From: Stenotrophomonas maltophilia
GTDB lineage: Bacteria > Pseudomonadota > Gammaproteobacteria > Xanthomonadales > Xanthomonadaceae
DNA length: 64,000 nucleotides
Direction: 5' to 3'
NCBI RefSeq assembly: GCF_900186865.1
Contig: NZ_LT906480.1
Location: forward strand, 3,862,001-3,926,000
Under the pieces are notes generated by a model. It did no database searches, had not been told where the DNA came from, and saw only the letters and a program-made list of their open reading frames with translations. A program made the position numbers and the translations under genes. Position 1 is the first letter of the stretch. Each line of letters begins with the position of its first letter. Below, in pieces: positions 58,681 through 64,000 of the stretch.

Positions 58681-59538
58681 TCAATCGTTGACGTTGATCC
58701 AGCCTTCCACCGCGCCCTGCTTCGGGTTGCGGTAGCGCAGCTTCACCCAGCCGTCCTGTTCATCCAGCAGTTCCACGCGGTCGCCCTGCACCAGGTAACG
58801 CTTGGTGCTGGACGCACCGGGTCGGTCGAACAGGAACAGGCGCGCGGGTACCACGGCGGCCTGCTGACCACGCAACGGCCCGTCCGGCGGTGCGCCCAGG
58901 CCATTGGCAATCGCGCTCTCCAGCACACGGCCGGCCGGATCATACGTGCGCCAGACCGCCAACGGGCCCTGCTCGTCGGTCTGTTCCCACTGCAGCGCGG
59001 CGTTCAAGGTATCGCCCAGCATCAGCACGCTCTCAGAGCGGTACAGATGGAGCTTCGCGCCTGCAAACCGGTACAGGTCGGTGTACCACATCGGGCCACT
59101 GCGGCAGCTGCTGGTCAGGGTTCGAGTGGCAGCATCCACGCTCAACCCCATCAGGTCACCGCAACTGTCCTTGCCGTGGGTGTCGGCCTGCAGCGCGCGG
59201 AACCCCGCACTGGCCGGATCGAACCGGTACACCGTCACCGCTTCGTTGACCATGCCCACCGAGGCGCGTGCGACCAGTTCCGGGTAGCCATCGAAATCGA
59301 CATCTTCGAGCGACCATCGCGAACTGCCATCGGCATCCGCCGCGCCCTCAAGCGTCTGGCGCTTGCCCGACGGTGACAGCTGCACGGCGATGCTGCCGTC
59401 CTGCTGCGGATCGGCGTGCGCCTGCACATGCGCGGCCACCTGGAACCGCAGCGTTTCGCCGTCGTCGCCACTTGCCTGCGCCGACGGTGCCAGCACGCCC
59501 GCCAGCACCAGGCCCAGCACGCATTCCCTGCAATTCAT
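58681..59538 (-). CDS. Exported XAC2610-like protein with C-terminal SH3-like domain
   Basis: 285 residues. Signal peptide (about 1-23, ending AQASG). Centre (about 75-185) has LEDVDFDGYPELVAR, a calcium-binding-like DxDxDG loop, and YRFDPASAGFRAL, the layout of XAC2610-type proteins. The C-terminus (about 220-285) is an SH3-like domain (VQGDRVELLDEQDGWVKLRYR). In Xanthomonas citri XAC2610 is the immunity protein of a type IV secretion effector that cuts peptidoglycan; similarity here is by pattern only. Start at 59538, with GGGAG 5 nt away; 59541 is possible. Confidence 0.68.
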   Translation of the reverse strand: MNCRECVLGLVLAGVLAPSAQASGDDGETLRFQVAAHVQAHADPQQDGSIAVQLSPSGKRQTLEGAADADGSSRWSLEDVDFDGYPELVARASVGMVNEAVTVYRFDPASAGFRALQADTHGKDSCGDLMGLSVDAATRTLTSSCRSGPMWYTDLYRFAGAKLHLYRSESVLMLGDTLNAALQWEQTDEQGPLAVWRTYDPAGRVLESAIANGLGAPPDGPLRGQQAAVVPARLFLFDRPGASSTKRYLVQGDRVELLDEQDGWVKLRYRNPKQGAVEGWINVND

Positions 59539-59574
59539 CATTGCTCCCTGCGGCACCGCGGCGGCACCTTCAAC

Positions 59575-60057
59575 TCAGAACGATACCTCGACCGGCTGCC
59601 GCGACCACAGCACCGATTGATGCTTGGTCTGCTGCTTCCACGCCAGGCGGATCGCTTCGATGTCGGCGCGGCGCTGCGGGGTGTCCTCGTGCAGCACCAC
59701 CAGCACCTTGGTGCGCAGGCGGTTGGGCGCGGCATCACCGCGGAACAGCCATTGGCCATAGGCATCGAACACGGTCAGGCCATCCGGGAAGCGCGGAGTG
59801 ACTTCCTTGTCCAGGAAGGTGCGCCACTGCGCCTCGCTGATGGTATCGGCCTGCGGGCGGTTGCCGGCGCCCTGCTCCTCGCCCACGCCGAAATACAGCT
59901 CGCTGCGCACCCAGCCGTGGCCGGCGGACGGGCGTGCAGCATCGCCCTTCAGTTCGGCGGTGGTGGCCGTGGCATAGGCGCTGGGCGCCTGCGAGGACAG
60001 GCTGGCGCAGCCACTGGTGGCCAGCAGCACGGCGAAGACGAGGCCAAGGTGTTTCAT
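59575..60057 (-). CDS. DUF3574 lipoprotein
   Basis: 160 residues. Lipobox in LLATSGC18 (MKHLGLVFAVLLATSGC). DUF3574 domain with WVRSELYFGVG, FLDKEVTPRFPDGLTVFDAYGQW and VLVVLHEDTPQ. Function unknown; envelope. Start at 60057 with GGAG upstream. 36 bp upstream of the XAC2610-like gene on the same strand, so possibly one transcript. Confidence 0.86.
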   Translation of the reverse strand: MKHLGLVFAVLLATSGCASLSSQAPSAYATATTAELKGDAARPSAGHGWVRSELYFGVGEEQGAGNRPQADTISEAQWRTFLDKEVTPRFPDGLTVFDAYGQWLFRGDAAPNRLRTKVLVVLHEDTPQRRADIEAIRLAWKQQTKHQSVLWSRQPVEVSF

Positions 60058-60272
60058 CGGTACAGCTCCGGGGAAGGGGGGAAAAGGCGAGCCGGCAGCG
60101 TACAGCGCCATCGGTTCAGCGTGCTGATGCCAGCCGGGCATCAGCTCATGCTGGACCGGCAGGGGCTTGCACCGGCACCGGCCATCACGCGAAGATAATA
60201 TATCGCTTCATCCGGATGGATGTAAGTGAAACTATCTCCCCCTTCCCCGTCGTCGTTGTTGCTGGAGCCCCC

Positions 60273-62708
60273 ATGTCCGCCCGCCTGCCCGCGTCGCCAC
60301 TCGGCCTCGCCATCGCCCTCGCGCTGTCCTCCGCCGCCGTCCCGGCCCTGGCCCAGGACGCCACCAACCTGGACACGGTGATCGTCACCGGCACCCGTGC
60401 CGCCGACCGCACCGTGCTCGAATCCACCTCACCGGTGGATGTGCTCACCGCCGAGGACATCCGCAAGGCCGGCGTGGTCAACGGTGAACTGGGCAGCGCG
60501 CTGCAGGCGCTGCTGCCGTCGTTCAACTTCCCGCGCCAGTCCAACTCCGGTGGCGCCGACCACGTGCGCGCGGCACAGCTGCGTGGCCTCTCGCCGGACC
60601 AGGTGCTGGTGCTGGTCAATGGCAAGCGCCGCCACCACACCGCGCTGGTCAACACCGACAGCAAGATCGGCAAGGGCACCACCCCGGTCGACTTCAACTC
60701 GATTCCGGTCAGTGCGATCAAGCGCATCGAAGTGCTGCGCGACGGCGCCGGCGCGCTGTACGGATCGGATGCGGTGGCCGGTGTGATCAACGTGATACTC
60801 GACAACGGCGGCGATGGCGGCGAGATCGAGGCCAGCTACGGTGCCAACCACACCGACCTCAAGCCGATCGGGCGTACCCTTACCGACGGCCAGACCGGCA
60901 ACATCAGCGCCAAGGTCGGCACCTCGCTGGGCGAGGACGGCGGCTTCCTGCGCGCCGGCCTGGAATACAAGCATCGCAACGGCACCAACCGTGCCGGCTT
61001 CGACCAGATTCCGCCGTGGGACCAGACCCCCGACAACCTGGCGCTGCAGGGCAAGCGCAACTATGTGCTGGGCGATGGCAAGAGCAAGGACATCAACCTG
61101 TGGCTGAACACCGAGATCCCGGTGGGCCAGACCTCGACGTTCTACGCGTTCGGCACCTTCAACCAGCGCGATACCGAAGGCGCAAACTACTTCCGCTACC
61201 CCGATGGCGATGCCAACTGGAAGGAGGTCTATCCGAATGGGTACCGGCCGATCTCCGAGGGCGAGAACCGCGACGTGCAGGCCGTGGCCGGCGTGCGCGG
61301 GCAGTGGGGCGAATGGAGCTACGACGGCAGCCTGGACTACGGCCAGAACGACTTCACCTACCGCCTGCGTGATTCGCTCAACGCCTCGCTGGGCCCGACC
61401 AGCCCGACCCGCTTCAAGACCGCCGATTACGAATACGCGCAGACCGTGGGCAACCTCGATCTGAGCCGCGTGTTCACCCAGAGCGACAGCATCAGCCACA
61501 CGCTCGGCCTGGGCGTGGAAGCACGCCACGAGCGCTACCAGACCCGTCCCGGCGACCCGGCCAGCTATGCGGCCGGCCCGTACACCGACCGCCCGACCGG
61601 TTCGCAGGCCGGTGGCGGCTTGACCCCGCAGGACGCGGCCACCCTGTCTCGCGATGTCGCCAGCGCCTACGCCAGCCTGTCCAGTCAGTTCGGCGAGAAG
61701 TTCTCCACCGATCTGGCCGCGCGCTACGAGCACAACGACGATTTCGGTGGCGAACTGACCGGCAAGCTCGGCCTGCGCTACGAATTCACCCCGGCGTTCG
61801 CGTTGCGTGGCGCCATCTCCAACAACTTCCGCGCGCCGTCGCTGGCGCAGATCGGCTACGAGTCCACCTCCACCGGCTACAACGCTGGCGGCCAGCTGGT
61901 GCAGGGCCGCCTGCTGTCGGTCAACAATCCGATCGCGCGTGGCCTGGGTGCGCAGAACCTGAAGCCGGAGAAGTCGATCAATACCTCGCTGGGCTTCACC
62001 AGCCGAATTGGCGAGCACTTCGACCTGTCACTGGACTTCTTCCAGATCGACATCGACGATCGCATCGCGCTGTCGGAGAGCATCACCGGCGATGCACTGA
62101 CCGACTACGTGGCCGCCAACTACGGCGTCAGCGGCCTGCAGAGCGCCAGTTTCTTCGTCAACGCCGCCGATACCCGCACCCGCGGCGCCGAGCTGGTGAG
62201 CAACTGGCGCCAGTCACTGGGCGACGGCCAGCTGCTGCTGACCGGCACCTATGCGTACACCAAGACCACGCTGAAGAACGTGCTGGCTACGCCGGCGCAG
62301 CTGCAGGCGCTCAACCCGAACTATGTGCTGTTCGGCATCGAAGAGACCAACACGCTCACCGATGCCACGCCGCGTACCCGCGGCAGCTTCTCGGCCGCAT
62401 GGAGCAACGACCACTGGTCGCTGAGCAGCCGCGTGAACCGCTACGGCAGCGCCACCCGCGTGTTCAACTTCGGTGACGGCTACATCCCGCGCCAGACCTA
62501 CCAGGCCGAGTGGCAGCTGGATGCGGAGGTCGAATACCGCATCACTCCGCGCTGGAGCGTGGCCATCGGCGGCCAGAACCTGACCGACAACTACCCGGAT
62601 CGATCCAACAGCGATATCCACTACTTCGGCAACCTGCCGTATGACGTGCTGTCGCCGATCGGCAGCAACGGCGCGTACTACTACGGCCGCGTCCGCTATA
62701 TGTTCTGA
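60273..62708 (+). CDS. TonB-dependent outer-membrane receptor (paralogue of 38506-40893)
   Basis: 811 residues. Signal peptide (1-26, ending ALAQD); TonB box-like DTVIVTGTR; plug with QLRGLSPDQVLVLVNGKRRH and GAGALYGSDAVAGVINVIL; barrel ending GRVRYMF. Nearly the same block pattern as the receptor at 38506. Start at 60273 with TGGAG upstream. Divergent from the DUF3574 gene. An AT-rich GATAATATATC segment at 60194-60204 may belong to its promoter or an iron-type operator (weak). Confidence 0.92.
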   Translation: MSARLPASPLGLAIALALSSAAVPALAQDATNLDTVIVTGTRAADRTVLESTSPVDVLTAEDIRKAGVVNGELGSALQALLPSFNFPRQSNSGGADHVRAAQLRGLSPDQVLVLVNGKRRHHTALVNTDSKIGKGTTPVDFNSIPVSAIKRIEVLRDGAGALYGSDAVAGVINVILDNGGDGGEIEASYGANHTDLKPIGRTLTDGQTGNISAKVGTSLGEDGGFLRAGLEYKHRNGTNRAGFDQIPPWDQTPDNLALQGKRNYVLGDGKSKDINLWLNTEIPVGQTSTFYAFGTFNQRDTEGANYFRYPDGDANWKEVYPNGYRPISEGENRDVQAVAGVRGQWGEWSYDGSLDYGQNDFTYRLRDSLNASLGPTSPTRFKTADYEYAQTVGNLDLSRVFTQSDSISHTLGLGVEARHERYQTRPGDPASYAAGPYTDRPTGSQAGGGLTPQDAATLSRDVASAYASLSSQFGEKFSTDLAARYEHNDDFGGELTGKLGLRYEFTPAFALRGAISNNFRAPSLAQIGYESTSTGYNAGGQLVQGRLLSVNNPIARGLGAQNLKPEKSINTSLGFTSRIGEHFDLSLDFFQIDIDDRIALSESITGDALTDYVAANYGVSGLQSASFFVNAADTRTRGAELVSNWRQSLGDGQLLLTGTYAYTKTTLKNVLATPAQLQALNPNYVLFGIEETNTLTDATPRTRGSFSAAWSNDHWSLSSRVNRYGSATRVFNFGDGYIPRQTYQAEWQLDAEVEYRITPRWSVAIGGQNLTDNYPDRSNSDIHYFGNLPYDVLSPIGSNGAYYYGRVRYMF

Positions 62709-62721
62709 TCGCATTGGGTGG

Positions 62722-62877
62722 GTGCGGACCGTTGGTCCGCACGACACGGTAGTGCCGGCCGCTGGCCGGCAACTTCGTGATCCGGGTGCGGATCTGCTTT
62801 GGGCGGGTGCGGACCGTTGGCCCGCACTGTTTGAGCTGGATGCAGGCTGACCTGCCGTGCCGACCAACGGTCGGCAC
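62722..62877. repeat. Run of SMAG and GTGCGGACC-type palindromes
   Basis: GTGCGGACCGTTGGTCCGCAC (62722-62742), a SMAG unit (62749-62773), a one-mismatch copy of the first (62807-62827) and GTGCCGACCAACGGTCGGCAC (62857-62877). The stems differ in paired positions. They fill the gap between the receptor and otsB. Confidence 0.8.
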
Positions 62878-62944
62878 CCACCGAAGCAGGGCCGTAGCCT
62901 GCCCTCGACCCCGCGTACACGCCCACGCTGGCAAGCTGGGCGTC

Positions 62945-63703
62945 ATGGCTGAACCGCTCCCCCTGCGTCCGCCACCGCCATTGCTGGACGACGCCTGTGC
63001 GTTGTTCCTCGATGTCGATGGCACCCTGATCGAATTCGCTGCACGCCCGGATGCCGTGCAGCTGCTGCCGGATGTGCGTGAAGCCATCGGCCGCATCAGC
63101 GACCGCCTGGAAGGTGCTGTGGCACTGGTCAGTGGTCGCCCGCTTGAACAGCTGGATCAACTGTTCGCCCCCCTGCAACTACCCGCCGCCGGCCTGCACG
63201 GCCATGAGCTGCGTGGCGAAGACGGTCGTGTGCTGCGCGACGAACACGACGACGACACCGCCGAATGGCTGCACGCGCTGCACCAGCAGGCGATGCGCTT
63301 CGCCCATGGGCATCCTGGCGTGCTGGTGGAAGACAAGGGCGTCGGCCTGGCCTTGCACTGGCGCGGTGCGCCGCATGCCGCCAGCGATGTCCGCGCGTTC
63401 GCTGACCGCCACGTGCGTGGCCGCACCAGCTACCGCCTGCAGCCTGGCGACCATGTGGTCGAGTTCGTACCTGTCGGCACCGACAAGGGCCGTGCCGTGC
63501 GCCGGATGATGCAGTACCTGCCCTTCCGCGGCCGCCTGCCGGTGTTCCTCGGTGATGACCTCACCGACGAATTCGGCTTCGATGCTGCCAACGGCCAGCA
63601 TGGCTGGAGCGTGCTGGTGGGTGAACGTGAACCCAGTGCGGCCGTGTTCGCGCTGCCCGACATACGCAGCGTGCACGCCTGGCTGCGTGAGAATGCCTAT
63701 TGA
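62945..63703 (+). CDS. otsB: Trehalose-6-phosphate phosphatase OtsB
   Basis: 252-residue HAD phosphatase. Nucleophile motif D23-V-D25-G-T-L, late motif FLGDDLTDEFGFD. Removes phosphate from trehalose 6-phosphate (osmoprotection) in the cytosol. Start at 62945 (MAEPLPLRPP); the longer frame upstream is repeat DNA. Followed after 29 bp by a GH15 gene, and otsA probably lies beyond the window, the order seen in relatives. Confidence 0.93.
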   Translation: MAEPLPLRPPPPLLDDACALFLDVDGTLIEFAARPDAVQLLPDVREAIGRISDRLEGAVALVSGRPLEQLDQLFAPLQLPAAGLHGHELRGEDGRVLRDEHDDDTAEWLHALHQQAMRFAHGHPGVLVEDKGVGLALHWRGAPHAASDVRAFADRHVRGRTSYRLQPGDHVVEFVPVGTDKGRAVRRMMQYLPFRGRLPVFLGDDLTDEFGFDAANGQHGWSVLVGEREPSAAVFALPDIRSVHAWLRENAY

Positions 63704-63732
63704 CCCGGCCAACCCCCACGGCCGCAACCGAG

Positions 63733-64000
63733 ATGTACCGCGTGATGACCCAACCCGATCTTGATCTGGGCGTGGTCGGCAACGGCAGCTTCGGCGCCCT
63801 GGTCGACAAACATGCCCGCGTTGTCTGGAGCTGCCTGCCCACCTTCGACGGCGACCCGACCTTCTGCGCCCTGCTCGGCCCCAACCAGCAGACCGGCGGC
63901 GACTTCGCCATCGAGCTGGAGGACTTCGCGAGCAGCGAGCAGGAATACCTCACCAACACTGCGATCCTGCGCACCGTGCTGCGTGACACGCAGGGCGGCG
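63733..64000 (+). CDS. Glycoside hydrolase family 15 enzyme (partial)
   Basis: First 89 codons only; the gene runs off the right edge. LDLGVVGNGSFGALVDKHARVV and WSCLPTFDGDPTFCALLG match the N-terminus of bacterial GH15 proteins (glucoamylase/trehalase-like). Start taken at the ATG at 63733, with 63745 as an alternative; neither has a strong ribosome-binding site. Located just after otsB, so probably trehalose or alpha-glucan metabolism. Confidence 0.8.
   Translation, partial: MYRVMTQPDLDLGVVGNGSFGALVDKHARVVWSCLPTFDGDPTFCALLGPNQQTGGDFAIELEDFASSEQEYLTNTAILRTVLRDTQGG

Overview
The window is a high-GC gammaproteobacterial chromosome segment that best fits the Stenotrophomonas maltophilia complex (Xanthomonadaceae). 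The strongest pointers are a divergent blaL2/ampR pair (the inducible class A L2 beta-lactamase of that species), many small GTAG-ended palindromes of the SMAG type known from S. maltophilia, and Xanthomonadaceae gene arrangements such as copL-copA-copB and ruvC-ruvA-kup-ruvB. No transposase, integrase, phage gene, CRISPR array or rRNA was seen. One tRNA gene (Lys, anticodon TTT) is present.

Layout. 1-5.4 kb: hrpA (cut by the left edge), dps and recQ, with a 540-bp repeat-only gap between dps and recQ. 5.5-8.9 kb: the copper-resistance operon copLAB. 8.9-15 kb: accessory genes (GNAT, zinc-ribbon protein, CPBP protease, single-domain response regulator, two esterase-like hydrolases, a small exported protein, tRNA-Lys, a HEXXH metalloprotease-like protein). 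15-27.8 kb: a long minus-strand run, yebC-ruvC-ruvA-kup-ruvB-ybgC-tolQ-tolR-tolA-tolB-pal-cpoB-queE-queC, covering Holliday-junction processing, potassium uptake, the Tol-Pal envelope machine and 7-deazaguanine synthesis. 28-38 kb: hydrolase, GNAT, a very acidic small protein, aspS, a DUF3011 gene with an in-frame TAG, a CPA2 antiporter, blaL2/ampR and an ABC-F ATPase. 38.5-45 kb: a TonB-dependent receptor, a lower-GC three-gene cluster of related immunity-like proteins, and ybaL. 45.5-54.5 kb: metY, an RstA/RstB-like two-component pair with a MipA/OmpV outer-membrane protein, clpB, a DUF3014 protein and a GST. 54.6-64 kb: an NCS2 permease, poxB, an XAC2610-like protein, a DUF3574 lipoprotein, a second TonB-dependent receptor, otsB and the start of a GH15 enzyme (cut by the right edge).

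Two things stand out. First, five intergenic copies (3.1, 3.4, 23.5, 56.4 and 56.7 kb) of a nested hairpin element. Outer arms of 23-28 bp enclose a centre of exactly 52 nt that holds a second hairpin. Both stems differ in sequence between copies yet remain self-complementary, as expected if structure is selected or regenerated by copying. Second, the cluster at 41-43 kb encodes four copies of one recognisable domain in three overlapping or abutting genes, with base composition unlike its neighbours and no toxin beside it. It looks like an orphan immunity array.

Small repeats (SMAG-like palindromes, GGGGTC-type palindromes) sit at most gene ends and probably act in transcript termination or stability. 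All product names come from reading motifs and overall similarity by eye; no database search was run.
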